The translations under genes and the position numbers were made by a program. A stretch of DNA of 64,000 bases. Origin: Chrysophaeum taylorii (lineage: Eukaryota > Sar > Pelagophyceae > Pelagomonadales > Pelagomonadaceae). This document shows positions 31,364-42,416 of the stretch, in pieces. The stretch covers positions 16,372-80,371 of the forward strand of contig JAQMWT010000048.1 in the NCBI GenBank assembly GCA_029834535.1, in the 5' to 3' direction. Numbering within the stretch: the first letter of the stretch is position 1; each line of letters begins with the position of its first letter. The notes under the pieces are model-generated. The model had not been told where the DNA came from. It searched no databases and worked only from the letters and a program-made list of their open reading frames with translations.

Positions 31364-33968
31364 TAAAGATGCTCACGGACACTTTACCCGTATCCGAGGC
31401 TTGTCCGTATCCGCTCGTCATCCGCGTCCGAGTGTTATCCGCATCCGCTCGCGGCGGGGCTATCCGTATCCGCGACGTTGTCCGCATCCGCTCGGGTCCG
31501 CATCCGCGCGTTATCCGCATCCGCTCGTGGCGGGGCGTGTCCGCATCTGCGGCGTGTCCGCGTCATCAAGGGTAGAGCGAGAGGACGCCCAGAGGAGGTG
31601 CGAGGACTACATGCGATCAAGTGTTTTCAAAAGGCGCCGGACTCTTCATCATCAACCTCTGTGTCGTACTCGAGATTGCGTGCTCACCAGTGGTGTTTGG
31701 CGTTTCTTTGAACAACGCCCAAAGCCGGTCGTAGTCGATGCCGCCGTCGAGTTTCTTCCAGATGGGGAAGTTATTTTTGATGTTTACGAAGGCCTTGAGC
31801 AGCCTGGGCCTGAGGCGAGAGCGAAGCGGCGTTTTGCTCAGCTTCGTGACCTGAAGACCCGCTCCTCATGAGCTTGAGTGAACTGTGCGCAGCCCTTACT
31901 CTCAAACAGCTAGGTCGCCGTCGGGTATTCGTCGCGGATCATCGAGTTCGCATACATCTTTGTCATATCGAGACGCTTGCCGCGAAATCCGTCGTCGACA
32001 ACGAATTGCTGGTATGTATCATGAGTCATCGCCCGGAACTTAGGCAGTTCGGTGAGCGTCGTTTTTCTGCCGCGTGGCGACTGGCTCATCCGCTGATTCA
32101 CCGTCATCGACGAGGTCGAGAATATCGTCGTCGGAGTCGGAATCGGAGTTGGCAGTACGACGCTTCTTCTTATAGGGCAAAGGCTGCGTCGGTTCTGGCT
32201 GAAGCGAAGCGAGTCTCTCTGCTGCTTCCTCCCTAGCTGCCTCGAACGTAACAGTCGCGAGCTTGGCTTGTGCCTGCGGCAGAATCTGGTTGAGCTTGAG
32301 CGTTGGATTCAACAGCATCGAATCATTACCGCTTCCGCCGGGGCGCGGCGCAGGTGGCGCCGCTTCAGTTTTTCGACAAGCACCTAACGGAAGTATTGAA
32401 TGGACTGGTCAACATCATCCCACGGAACATCGTCTAATTTGCGATTCGGGCCAGTCGTGCCGTCTTGGGACACGCAGCTCCCGTTTCTCGAGCGACTTGA
32501 TGCAGCGACAAACGTACACTCGCTCCATGTCGGCCGCTGGAACGTCGCCTTCAGTCTGGAGTGAGTTTCATGGGTGGCTGCATGGCCGCCTCGAGCTGCG
32601 AGTTGACGCTCCATTCGAAGTCAGTAAATGGCCAAGGAACCTTGCCGAAAGACGCGGAGGAAGAAGCGGGCTCGACGGCTCTAGACGGGGTGTCTGTATC
32701 GCTTCTGTATCAGAACCTAGGCTCTCACACTGGTCGCGCAACATGTCCTCGCGCAACATGTCCTCGATCTCTAGCGCGACATCATCCTTGTTGGCTTTCT
32801 TTGACGAACCTCGCCGGTGACAATCTGCGAGGTGGAGAACGGCGACTTGCCTTGGATAAATTCGTCGTAGATGGCCGGATAGTGTCCCTTGATAAACGCG
32901 GACATCCGTCCGGTGTTCGATGGCTCCTTGATTGAATCCTTTCTCTTGCAAGCCTGCCGAACCAGTGGCAGCTTGTTGCCGCCCGGTAGGATGCATCTCA
33001 TTTGAAACGCGACGTTCTTCTCTGAAACGCCGTCGGTGGACATGCAGGCCAGGGGGCCGTTCGCCACTCCGAAGAACGGCATGACAATTGAGTTGTAGCG
33101 AGACTGGCTAGCCATCTCATCGACGACGGCATCAGAGACACCCCCTTCGTCCGTCCTCGGTAGTAGTTCCATCAGTGGCATGCGGCATTCTCGATAGGCA
33201 TTGACGAGGCTAAAGAGCCTTCACACGCTCATAGTTCTCTTTATCCATCTTCTCGTACCGCGCCTTCATACTCACAAACGAATGAAACGGCCTCGAACTC
33301 CGGCATTCAACCCAGAAAAAAACTCGCGCTCGCTGTCGTCGTGGACTTCGTACTCCGGACATGAGATCTTCACCGCCTCTTTCTGCACTCCGCTCGGAAA
33401 TTTGAGCTTTGGTTGGTGCTCAACGACAAATGCCTGCCATTCTCTTCGACGTTCAGCAGCAGTCCACCCTTCCACCAGGTGCCAGGCATGCAAAATTGGT
33501 ACCCGACGTCCTTCGAAGAGTCTTCGAACACGACCTTCCTCTCCGCAGCACCTTCTGAACCCCTGCGCTCCCCTCCCAATGCTGATGTCATGACCGCTTC
33601 TTGCTCGCTGTGTCGCGAGACGAGGTTAAAGTTAAGGATTGAGTGGGGTTGGACCCATTGTTTCAAGAAGCGGAGACAAGGAGAGACGCGGCGCTCCCAA
33701 ACCGCAGGCGTCCGCATTTGCTGGGTGTCTGCATCCGCGAGGTGTCTGCATCCGCTGGCTGTCCGTGTCCGCTGGCTATCCGTGTCCGCTCGGTGTCCGC
33801 ATCCGCTGGCTATCCGTGTCCGCTCGGTGTCCGCATCCGCTGGTTCCGCAGGGTGTCCGTATCCGCAGGGTGTCCGCATCTGCAGGTCCCCTGGTCGCGG
33901 ACACTTGCGGTCACGGTCCAAATCCGCGGGTCGGATGCGGACACGATCCGCGTCCGTGAGCTTCTTTA
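31364..33968 (-). mobile_element. TIR transposon with perfect 8-bp target duplication, copy 2 (2605 bp)
   Basis: The left TIR TAAAGATGCTCACGGAC (31364-31380) and right TIR GTCCGTGAGCTTCTTTA (33952-33968) pair at 16 of 17 positions. Target duplications AGTGACAA at 31356-31363 and 33969-33976 are identical, and the same octamer occurs once in unit 3 (42417-42424), where GGGTAGTGACAACCTACAT is uninterrupted. This is the better-preserved copy at its ends. Subterminal repeats lie at 31380-31570 and 33705-33950. Since copies 1 and 2 occupy the same site, the insertion predates the split of units 1 and 2. Confidence 0.85.
31607..33591 (-). pseudogene. Unrecognised protein of the TIR transposon, copy 2
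   Basis: Same chain of segments as 23022-24991: MTSALGGERRG, VVEHQPKLKFPSGVQKEAVK, NSIVMPFFGVANGPLACMST, DDVALEIEDMLRED, GPNRKLDDVPWDDVDQSIQY, KKKRRTANSDSDSDDD and NNFPIWKKLDGGIDYDRLWA. Small indels relative to copy 1 (such as four or five extra A/G near 31628 and a GCCG loss near 32453) change frames at places differing from copy 1. Other frame changes are common to both. The copies are therefore either spliced genes that have started to decay or pseudogenes since before duplication. Confidence 0.5.
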
Positions 33969-34755
33969 AGTGACAACCTACATTTTTCTCCACCGTGTTG
34001 CCTGTCAAATTGGCATCAACACTAGGGTGTTCCTTGCCTCGCCGCAGCCACGGCGGCTCAGTCTACCAGCGTCTCTCCATCACGGTGCACCGTGCCCGTC
34101 TCCTCCTAGCGGGCCTCCAGTATGTCCAAGGCGGTGCAGCCACCCTCAGGCATTACTCGCAGGCTTCAGGGAGCGCCAAGACGCTCACAGAAACGCCAAC
34201 GGCCCCTACGTCTCCCGGCCGCCGGGTCCCCGCACCGGCGCCCGGACGGTTAGGCTCGCGCTCGGCCGTCACCTGTAAGTAATCGCCGGATTGCGTCAAC
34301 GTCCTTCCTTCTACTCACCATGCTTTTTTATTCAGCTCACGCTCCGCCCTTTTGAGTTTACTCCTTAACCACAAAACGAGAATCATTCATGAACACATGA
34401 ACCCAATCTCCGCCGTAGAGCCTTTGGCGGACGAGGCTGAGCTCACTGAACTTCGCCGGACAAGACCCTCGTACAATCGAGCAGCCGGACCGTGAGAGGT
34501 GTACATCCAAACCACTCCAACTTGAGAGATCGAGCGGGAGGGAGGAAGAAAAGACGCAAGCCGCATGAGGAGGGAGGGTAAGCCAAGCAGTTGCTCGACA
34601 AAACTTGAAAAGGTCATATAGTGGCGTTTGATTTTTTGACTACGTGAAACTAGGGACGCCAATTTCGTTTTGGAAAAAAAGTTCGGGAGTGCACTCTTTG
34701 GTCCACTCGGTAACACCATCCTTGTATTCGAGCGTCTCGATATGATTACAGTATT

Positions 34756-36234
34756 TATGACTCGCGCGGAAAAGAAAATGGAAAGTTCTTGAAACGGAAA
34801 TTTCCAGAAGTTTCCGAAGGCCTCTCAGAGGCTGGAAAAGCGCGTCAAATCACGAATATTCAGTATGTAGTGCGTGCGCAAGGCCTCCACGTTCGCCCAC
34901 TGTGAGACCGCTTGTAGCGAGAGCGCCGGCGTGCACGTTCGTGTTGGTGTCATGGGCCACACGCTCGAGCGGGGTGGGCGGGAGCCCCCCCCCCCCCGCG
35001 GTGTCGTTCACGAGGCGCTGAGTGAACCTTACAGGGGTCATACTTTCAGAGACAAAGGGCTGAAAGTGATGACGTTCTTTAGTGAAGAGGCAGTGATGGA
35101 CGCCGCTGGAACCTTTACACGGACGGACGATCCCGTCGAAGTTATTTGACGGTCGCGGCCAACGTCAAGACAAAGCTGACGCTCAAGGCGGAGGACCCAT
35201 TGTGGTCTAGAGTTTCAACGCGCGAACATCACATCGGGGAGGGACTATCTGCCGGGTGAGAGCCACGATGACGACAATGGCGGCGGCAAGGACGACGACG
35301 AAGATCTTGATTTTGAAGACGACGATGACGGGAGAGAAGAAGAGCAAGGTGGTGCGGTCTACTTGGATGAGTTGTTTGAAGTTCCTCCTCCAGGCTTCTC
35401 TCGTTCGTCGTCGACAAGCTGGCTTCCTTTTTTTCTCTCTCCGCGATAGGACGAAAATAGATCCCGCTCTACGTTCTACTTTGCTGCTTGTTGGACACCT
35501 CGACGACGACCTTTGAGAGAAGTCTGTGGTGGTTGGGAGGGTGGTCAACTTCAAGCCGCGGGCCCGGGTCTACAACTACGACGTTCAGTGGGACAACGAC
35601 GCGCCTTGTCAGTCAGCAGAGGCTCAAACTCGAAGAAAACTATATGGACGACAGTCGAACTCCGACTGTTATTAAGGCTAAGGTTGCTGGTGCTATCTGA
35701 AGAAGACACTCCCCTCTGCCTCTGCTGCCTCTTCCCGCCGGCCGCTTATCCTAGATGGTGTGCCGACGTCGACGAGACTCCTCGCCAGCAGCGCCGCCGC
35801 ATCGATGACTGAGGTTCATGAAGCTCTCGAAGCTCTCAAAGCCTCAAGCGTTACGAATGAAACGCTGCTAGCATTGCAATCGAAGTTAAACGCAACACTC
35901 AAACAAACCACTGAGGCAACCGCATGCTCGCATTCGCACCCACCCCCTCTTAGCAGTTGGCCTTTAGAAACTTTCCTAAAACCACTGAACGCCTTGCGTG
36001 CTCACACCACCCCACTCCCCGCGCCGGTGGCGGTCGTAGACACCTCAGTGGTCACCCACGTGTCTCTATTGAGCGTTTTAGCCACCCACTTTGGGCTCAG
36101 TTCGCCAGGTGGCCGAAAATCTCCTCTCCAGTTTCCGGAAATATATTTCCACTACGGAAAAAAAAGGAAAAAACTGGACATTTCCGGATTTTTCCAGGTC
36201 GGCTGTTCATTTTTCCGGAAATAGGCGAGTCATA
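34756..36234 (+). mobile_element. Second TIR element, unit 2 only (1479 bp)
   Basis: Perfect 10-bp TIRs TATGACTCGC (34756-34765) and GCGAGTCATA (36225-36234), flanked by identical 8-bp repeats ACAGTATT (34748-34755 and 36235-36242). Units 1 and 3 have the intact site (ATTACAGTATTTGTCATC near 26217 and ATTACAGCATTTG near 43254). GGAAA/TTTCC motifs such as GGAAATTTCC and TTTCCGGAAA are repeated near both ends. An 8-bp duplication with short TIRs suggests a non-autonomous hAT-like element, but the termini differ from those of the 2.6-kb element. The inside contains coding-like pieces, listed next. Confidence 0.8.
34874..36224 (+). other. Coding-like fragments inside the 34756-36234 element
   Basis: Top-strand pieces in changing frames: TFRDKGLKVMTFFSEEAVMD (about 35040-35100), a stretch with LTLKAEDPLWSRVSTREHH (about 35170-35230), a strongly acidic DDDEDLDFEDDDDGREEEQG followed by VYLDELFEVPPPGFS (about 35290-35410), NYMDDSRTPTVIKAKVAGA (about 35640-35697), and a helical MTEVHEALEALKASSVTNET frame (35805-36224). 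I recognise no domain. Together they look like one spliced or decayed host-type protein, so capture of a host gene fragment is possible. Confidence 0.35.
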
Positions 36235-36644
36235 ACAGTATTTGTCACCAGGTGAATAAAAATGCAGAGTATCATCCTCGAAAAATCTCGGCAACATACG
36301 CCACTTTGAATTCTTGCGAAAACGGGTGGAATCGGAGGAACCAAAACTGGTCTGCTAGAAAGACACCGTCCGAAGCTCGTCAAGAGAGGCAGGCAACGGC
36401 CGAAAGGTTATGACAAACGGTCCGCGCCGTCGGGGCTTGTTTTGTGAGCTTCATCAACGTCGACTTGCGTATAGAACTTCAGCGCCTCAGAGCATGGGTC
36501 TTGGGCAGCTGTCGCACCGGCGAAGTGAGCAAAGTGTAGTCATTCATTCGTAGACTGACGACGGGTCTGGCGAAGCATAAGGCTGGGCGAAGACCGCTTC
36601 CAGGTGGGGGGGGGTGCGCGCGAGGACAACGAGATACTGGGCGG

Positions 36645-36662
36645 GGGGGGTCGCGACCCCCC
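36645..36662. repeat. Perfect 18-bp palindrome, unit 3 copy
   Basis: Same G6-TCGCGA-C6 palindrome as 17576-17593, in the same context. Confidence 0.6.
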
Positions 36663-37502
36663 AGCGCTAAAGTTTCGTGCCGAGGTGGATGTCCGCGACC
36701 CCCCAGCGCTAATACTTCAAGCTGGGGGGCTGGGGTTCCCGCGCATCTACGCCTAAGCGCCTTTCTCTAGCCCTCGCTAGTCGAGGAGGTCTCATACGCG
36801 AGGGTAAACCTGCTTGCCAGGCGCCCCGGTCTTCAGAGCAAACGCGAGGGTAACTTGCCAGGCGCCCCGGTCTTCAGAGCTACTATTCTACGCCGGCGCC
36901 GTAGACTACGGACCGCCGCAAACTGAGGCTCGGCGGCTCTGTCGGGGGAGAGCGCCTCTGAGAGCCTCGCGCTCTTCTCGGGCACGGGCGTTGAAGGCTC
37001 GGAGGATCAGAGAGAGCGCCGCTGCAGAGAGATCACTGTGCCGTAGCGAAACGCGCGACAACGAGCCGTAATACCTGACGAGGTACTGAATGCGACCTGT
37101 TTTCGGCTCGGACCGCCTACTTCCTACAGTTTCAGGGATGCGAAGATCTGCCGCGATACATGAGGGGCATGCCCAGGGTCCAAGCGGGAGGAGTTCGCCC
37201 TGAGCACTCGACGTGTGCACCCGTGAGGCTTTCTCGTGGTTACCGTCCGCACGCCAAAACCCTCCCTCCAGCCCCAAATGCCGTGCTGATCTGTAGCTTG
37301 GCGAGTAGAGACTGTCTGGCGCAGGAATGCCAGTCGTCCCAAGAGGGGGCAAGCGCCAAAAACAAACACCAGGGAGGAGGTCGCCGACCCCCTAGGGCCA
37401 AACTTTCGTGCTGGGGGGATGTTTTGTCGTGTCCTCGCGCCCCCCCCCCTGGAAGCGGTCTTCTCCAAGCCACGGTCTCCTTGATGGTTCTAAGTTCGTC
37501 TT

Positions 37503-37572
37503 CCTGTGCTCCTGCCGGTCCAGCCTGGCTCCCATGCCCGGGAGAGATCCGAAATTAGTTAGTTAGTTAGTT
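37503..37572 (+). mobile_element. SINE 3'-end copy, unit 3
   Basis: Orthologous to 18521-18586 and 26889-26954, with two substitutions in the hairpin flank and one more GTTA. (CTGT)n follows at 37594-37616. Confidence 0.6.
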
Positions 37573-37813
37573 GCGTGACCGACAACAAGATTATCTGTCT
37601 GTCTGTCTGTCTGTCAGTAAGCTCCGCCGGCAATATTACGACCACCAAGTCATAAGCAGCGTCGGTGCCGTATGCAAGGACAAACGAACGTCGCGGTCGC
37701 AAATCAAGAGCACGGGGAGTTCGTTCTAAGAGACCAGGAGCCTCGAAACCAGTCCTGTACTAAAGTCATGCTCGCGAATATGTGTACAAGTGCCATTAAG
37801 CAACAGCGGGTTG

Positions 37814-40800
37814 TTACGAATGCGAGGTCGCGGACACTTGCAGCATAGCCCGGAGGTACGAGTCTTGTTCTTGCTCGCCGTCGAGGACGTTCCACTCAAA
37901 GAACGGAACGTGGGCAACGTTCCAGCCAAGCCGCCGCAACAGTCGAGACTTGAAGCGCGTAGCGCCGTTCTCAACCCTCGTTCTCTTCAGGTAGTGGTAT
38001 GGCCCGTCGACTTCGACCGCGCGCTTCGTGTCGGGTTGAGCCATGTCGAGCGACAATCCCTCTTCGGTCACGTGCTCGAAGACGTGCGTCCAGCCAATTC
38101 GGTCGAGCGCGGTCGCAACGTCGCGCTGGAGTTGGGATGGTGATGGGTCCTGACGTTGATACGCTTCCTGGAGCATCTGCTGTTGTTTTGACAGCGGGAA
38201 GTTCCGGTGGAGGTCGGGCCACTCGAGGTGAAAGTGCAGCGACGCAAGGTGGAGCTGCGACAGTTCACGATAATCGAGGGCATCGAGATCAGTGACGGCG
38301 ATGGAGGCGAGTTCGGCAAAAAACTCGGAGTCTTTTTTCCAGTCGACACAGGCAAACGCCCAAGCCGTGTTAGCGAGGTTCTGCGAGTTGAACTCGCCCA
38401 GCCGCGAAGAAGCTGCGCCGACGATCGCCGCGAACAGCTGAGGTGCTTCGATGCCCGCCGTCGCAAAGGCCCACGCCGTAATGGCGAGGCCCTGTGAACT
38501 GAACTCGCCCAGCCGCGAAGAAGCCGCGTCGGCGATCGCCGCGAAGAGCTGAGGTGCTTTGATCCCCGCCGTCGCGAAGGCCCACGCCGTGTTGGCGAGG
38601 CCCTGCGGATTAAACTCGCCCAGCCGCGAAGGAGCCACGTTGGCGATCGCCGCGAAGAGCTGAGGTGCCTCGATACCCGCCGTCGCGAAAGCCCACGCCG
38701 TGTTGGCGAGGCCCTGCGGATTGAACTCGCCCAGCCGCGAAGGAGCCACGTTGGCGATCGCCGCGAAGAGCTGAGGTGCCTCGATGCCAACCGTCGCGAA
38801 GGCCCACGCCATATTGGCGAGGTCCTGTGGATTGAACTCGCCCAGCCGCGAAGGAGCCAGGCCGGCGATCGCCGTGAAGAGCTTACGCGCCTCGATCTTC
38901 GCCGTCGCGAAGGCCCAAGCCGTGTTGGAGAGCTCCTGCGAATTGAACTCGCCCAGCCGCGAAGGAGCCACGTTGGCGATCGCCGCGAAGAGCTGAGGTG
39001 CCTCGATGCCAGCCGTCGCGAAGGCCCACGCCATATTGGCGAGGTCCTGCGGATTGAACTCGCCCAGCCGCGAAGGAGCCAGGCCGGCGATCGCCGTGAA
39101 GAGCTTACGCGCCTCGATATTCGCCGTCGCGAAGGCCCAAGCCGTGTTGGAGAGCTCCTGCGAATTGAACTCGCTCAGCCGCGAAGGAGCCGCGTCGGCG
39201 ATCGCCGCGAAGAGCTGAGGTGCCTCGATGCCCGCCGTCGCGAAGGCCCACGCCGTATTGGCGAGGCCCTGCGGATTGAACTCGCCCAGCCGCGAAGGAG
39301 CCAGACCGGCGATCTCCGCGAAGAGCTTACGCGCCTCGATCTTCGCCGTCGCAAAGGCCCAAGCCGTGTTGGAGAGCTCCTGCGAGTTGAACTCACCCAG
39401 CCGCGAAGGAGCCGCGTCGGCAATTGCCGCGAAGAGATGAGGTGCCTCGATGCCCGCCGTCGCGAAGGCCCACGCCGCGTTGGCGAGGTTCTGCGAGTTG
39501 AACTCGCCCAGCCGCGAAGAAGCCGCGCCGGCGATCGCCGCGAAGAGATGAGGTGCCTCGATGCCCGTCGTCGCAAAGGCCCACGCCGTATTAGCAAGGC
39601 CCTGCGGATTGAACTCGCCAGGCCGCAAAGAAATCGCGTTGGCGATCGCCGCGAAGAGCTCAGGTGCATAGATCCTCGCCTTCGCGAAGGCCCACGCCGT
39701 ATTGGCGAGGTCGTGCGGATTGAAGTCGCCCAGCCGCGAAGGAGCCAGGCCGGCGATCGCCGTGAAGAGCTTACGCGCCTCGATCTTCGCCGTCGCGAAG
39801 GCCCAGGCCGTGTTGGAGAGCTCCTGCGGATTGAACTCGCCCAGCCGCGAAGGAGCCGCGCCGGCGATCGCCGCGAAGAGCTGAGGTGCTTCGATGCCCG
39901 CCGTCGCGAAGGCCCACGCCGTGTTGGCGAGGCCCTGCCGATTGAACTCGCCCAGCCGCGAAGGAGCCACGTTGGCGATCGCCGCGAAGAGCTGAGGTGA
40001 CTCGATGCCCGCCGTCGCGAAGGCCCACGCCGTATTGGCGAGGTTCTGCGAGTTGAACTCGCCCAGCCGCGATGAAGCCGCGTCGGCGATCGCCGTGAAG
40101 AGCTCACGCGCATCGATGCCCGCCTTCGCGAAGGCCCACGCCGTGTTGGCGAGCTCCTGTGGCTTGAACTCGCCCAGCCGCGAAGGAGCCGCGCCGGCGA
40201 TCGCCGCGAAGATCTGAGGTGCCTCCATGCCCGCCGTCGCGAAGGCCCAAGCCGTATTGGCGAGCTCCTGTGGATTGAACTCGCCCAGCCGCGAAGGAGC
40301 CGCGTCGGCGATCGCCGCGAAGAGCTGAGGTGCCTCGATGCCCGCAGTCGCGAAGGCCCACGCCGTATTGGACAGGTTCTGCGGGTTGAACTCGTAAACA
40401 CGGCGCCGACAAGCGTCTGCGAGGGCCATCACACGGCGATCGCGACGCACGTCGCGGTTTTGGCCTCCAAACTTGGCAACACGGTGCGCGGCAGTCGACA
40501 AGTTCCGAGCGCTAAATTTTTCGCCTTGAGCCGCGAAGAGTGAAAGTATCGTCTCGGGAGTCGCACTGCGGCCCGTCATCTGCTTTCCCCACTGTATTTG
40601 TTGCCATCGCGGTGCCTCGGCACTACTGGTGGCTCGCACGTGGCTCGTGTCGGCGCCGCGACGATCGTAGTGGTCGCCGCGGCGCTGCATCTCACCCTCA
40701 TGTCGCCTCGGTGACTCCGAAGAGCGTACGTCTCGACCGTCGCGCCGCCAGTTGTCGTTGTTCTGAGGGTCAGGCAGTCGTCGCCTTGGCGACCGAGAAC

Positions 40801-41248
40801 GGTGCACGTCTCGACCGTCGCGCCGCCAGTTGTCGTTGTTCTGAGGGTCAGGCAGTCGTCGCCGCCTTGGCGACCGAGAACGGTGCAAGTATCGACCGCC
40901 GCGCCGCCAGTTGTTGTTCGCGTGGTCATGGATTCGTCGAATAGGCGAACGGCCCCGGTGTCGATCGGCGCGCGGCCGGACGTCATTCCCTCGATCAGCA
41001 TCATGATCGGCGTGCCGCCGCCCGTCTTGCCCTCGATCACCATTGTTGGGCCACCTTTCTTTGCGCTCGTAGGTTGACGGCGAGCTCCGCCAACGAGTTG
41101 ATGGCGAGTTCCCTCCTCGAGGACAGCTATTATCGATGCTCCACGGGCGCCAGTCGGCCACCTGTCGACGGCGCGGCCTTCGCTCGTCGACGGGCCACCC
41201 CCTATCCTCGTCGTTGTGCCTTCGTTTATTATTTCCGTGCGGTTCCAT
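37814..41248 (-). CDS. OPR-RAP protein, unit 3 (1144 aa)
   Basis: One uninterrupted frame starting MEPHGNNKRRHND. R/D/S-rich N-terminus to residue 286, 18 full 37-residue repeats at 287-952, a degenerate repeat, and a RAP domain at about 1040-1132 (AVEVDGPYHYL, LGWNVAHVPFFEW) nearly identical to units 1 and 2. The repeat section is distinctive: several repeats read AKIEARKLFTAIAGLAPSRL, a variant found only in this gene, and repeats 12-13 and 14-15 are a 222-bp tandem duplication. Functional interpretation as for the unit 1 gene. The contrast between nearly invariant ends and shuffled repeats suggests that binding specificity has diverged while the effector domain is kept. Confidence 0.85.
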   Translation of the reverse strand: MEPHGNNKRRHNDEDRGWPVDERRPRRRQVADWRPWSIDNSCPRGGNSPSTRWRSSPSTYERKERWPNNGDRGQDGRRHADHDADRGNDVRPRADRHRGRSPIRRIHDHANNNWRRGGRYLHRSRSPRRRRLPDPQNNDNWRRDGRDVHRSRSPRRRLPDPQNNDNWRRDGRDVRSSESPRRHEGEMQRRGDHYDRRGADTSHVRATSSAEAPRWQQIQWGKQMTGRSATPETILSLFAAQGEKFSARNLSTAAHRVAKFGGQNRDVRRDRRVMALADACRRRVYEFNPQNLSNTAWAFATAGIEAPQLFAAIADAAPSRLGEFNPQELANTAWAFATAGMEAPQIFAAIAGAAPSRLGEFKPQELANTAWAFAKAGIDARELFTAIADAASSRLGEFNSQNLANTAWAFATAGIESPQLFAAIANVAPSRLGEFNRQGLANTAWAFATAGIEAPQLFAAIAGAAPSRLGEFNPQELSNTAWAFATAKIEARKLFTAIAGLAPSRLGDFNPHDLANTAWAFAKARIYAPELFAAIANAISLRPGEFNPQGLANTAWAFATTGIEAPHLFAAIAGAASSRLGEFNSQNLANAAWAFATAGIEAPHLFAAIADAAPSRLGEFNSQELSNTAWAFATAKIEARKLFAEIAGLAPSRLGEFNPQGLANTAWAFATAGIEAPQLFAAIADAAPSRLSEFNSQELSNTAWAFATANIEARKLFTAIAGLAPSRLGEFNPQDLANMAWAFATAGIEAPQLFAAIANVAPSRLGEFNSQELSNTAWAFATAKIEARKLFTAIAGLAPSRLGEFNPQDLANMAWAFATVGIEAPQLFAAIANVAPSRLGEFNPQGLANTAWAFATAGIEAPQLFAAIANVAPSRLGEFNPQGLANTAWAFATAGIKAPQLFAAIADAASSRLGEFSSQGLAITAWAFATAGIEAPQLFAAIVGAASSRLGEFNSQNLANTAWAFACVDWKKDSEFFAELASIAVTDLDALDYRELSQLHLASLHFHLEWPDLHRNFPLSKQQQMLQEAYQRQDPSPSQLQRDVATALDRIGWTHVFEHVTEEGLSLDMAQPDTKRAVEVDGPYHYLKRTRVENGATRFKSRLLRRLGWNVAHVPFFEWNVLDGEQEQDSYLRAMLQVSATSHS

Positions 41249-41322
41249 CGCGGACCCCTCGCTGAGGTCCGTTTGAATAGGACAACGGTCACAGTTTCAA
41301 AAAAATTTTAACCCTTATAATC

Positions 41323-41759
41323 ACAGGGGTATATATAGCCCCGGGCACTCGCACACACCAGGACCGGCATTCCTACCCTCACTTTTGGTTATGGGCCCTT
41401 AAAGCGCTCGAGGTGGATCGCGCGTTCGAATCCGCCCCACCGCTGCGCCGCAAGGAGTGTGTGAGTGCCTGCGAAGCAGTTGCCATCGCCAACTGCTGGA
41501 GCCCCGTCGTCTAGCACAAACATTAGACCCCCCTCATCTGGGCGCTTTCACTTACCAGGACCGGGTGTTCATCTCCGACGCAGATGTTCATCTTAAGCAG
41601 ATGGCATCGTCGTCTGCTGGGTCCCCATCGTCTCGCATACACATACATGCTTGACTCGCCCCAGATGTTCACGTTTCACTATGATGGGGAAGCACAGGGG
41701 TATATATAGCCCCGGGCACTCGCACACACCAGGACCGGCATTCCTTCCCTCACCTTTTG
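41323..41759 (+). mobile_element. Small LTR-like (TRIM-like) element, unit 3 only (437 bp)
   Basis: Two direct repeats of 65-66 bp (41323-41387 and 41694-41759), both starting ACAGGGGTATATATAGCCCC and differing at about three positions, enclose 306 bp without coding capacity. A purine-rich ATGATGGGGAAG run lies just before the second repeat, where a polypurine tract would be. The whole is flanked by ATAATC (41317-41322 and 41760-41765). Units 1 and 2 have a single TAATCCTTAG site. Known: terminal-repeat retrotransposons in miniature have this plan. I do not see a convincing tRNA primer-binding site, and the ends are not TG...CA, so the class is tentative. Each repeat contains a TATATATA box. 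Confidence 0.55.
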
Positions 41760-41809
41760 ATAATCCTTAACGGCAGCAATCCTGAAACCCTGTACGTCAA
41801 ATTCTATTG

Positions 41810-42210
41810 ACAGTTTTGTGCGCCGACGACAAGCTCTCCACCACCGCGTGGGTGGCTTCCTGGCCTTCGCGATATATCTGGCATTCTCGAACTGCGACTT
41901 CCCGCCGGAAGTTGTTGTGGCAACTTCCTCCTCGGGCTGCCGTCGCCGGCCTGCGCACCGCTGTCCGGGTGTGGCATTCTTGGCGACAACCAGGGGGTTC
42001 TCGACCCGTACGGCAACGTCCTGCTCAAGGACAACAACTGCACCCGAGCTCGGTCCTGTGCGCACGACTCGGTGCTTTCTTTACGTGTTGAGTAGCCTCA
42101 TGCACGAGGGGCACGCGGTCGAGCCTTGGGGCTTGTTTTGGAATTGTGTCCCACCCCTCGCCCGGCGTGCTTTCCGTTCCTTCGAGTCCACGTCAAGGGT
42201 TGGTTCCTGA
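41810..42210 (+). pseudogene. Conserved unknown frame, unit 3 copy (frame broken)
   Basis: Counterpart of 22071-22451 with the same 4-nt insertion after CAHDSVL as in unit 2 (about 42078). The insertion is shared by units 2 and 3, so unit 1 either lost the four bases or keeps the original state. Confidence 0.3.
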
Positions 42211-42416
42211 CATTTCTATCGCGGAGCCACCGGGAACGCCTACTCCGGACTGTCTCCGCCGAGGGCAAAACGATCTGCGCGTCGCGGTAACCGACCACTA
42301 ACGTCGATCTCGGCACCCCTACCGCGGAGGTCGACCCGGCAGCTTCGCCCGCCTGGCGGAGTTTGGACCCCGATTGCTGGGGTTTGTTGTTGTTGGCAAT
42401 TACGTTCGCGGAGGGT

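Noticed and set aside
41391-41460. Possible tRNA gene (GTTCGAATCC B-box-like motif at about 41434-41445)
   Set aside because: The putative T-arm does not pair (only the innermost pair forms), and no D-arm or anticodon arm can be folded around it. It lies inside the TRIM-like insertion.
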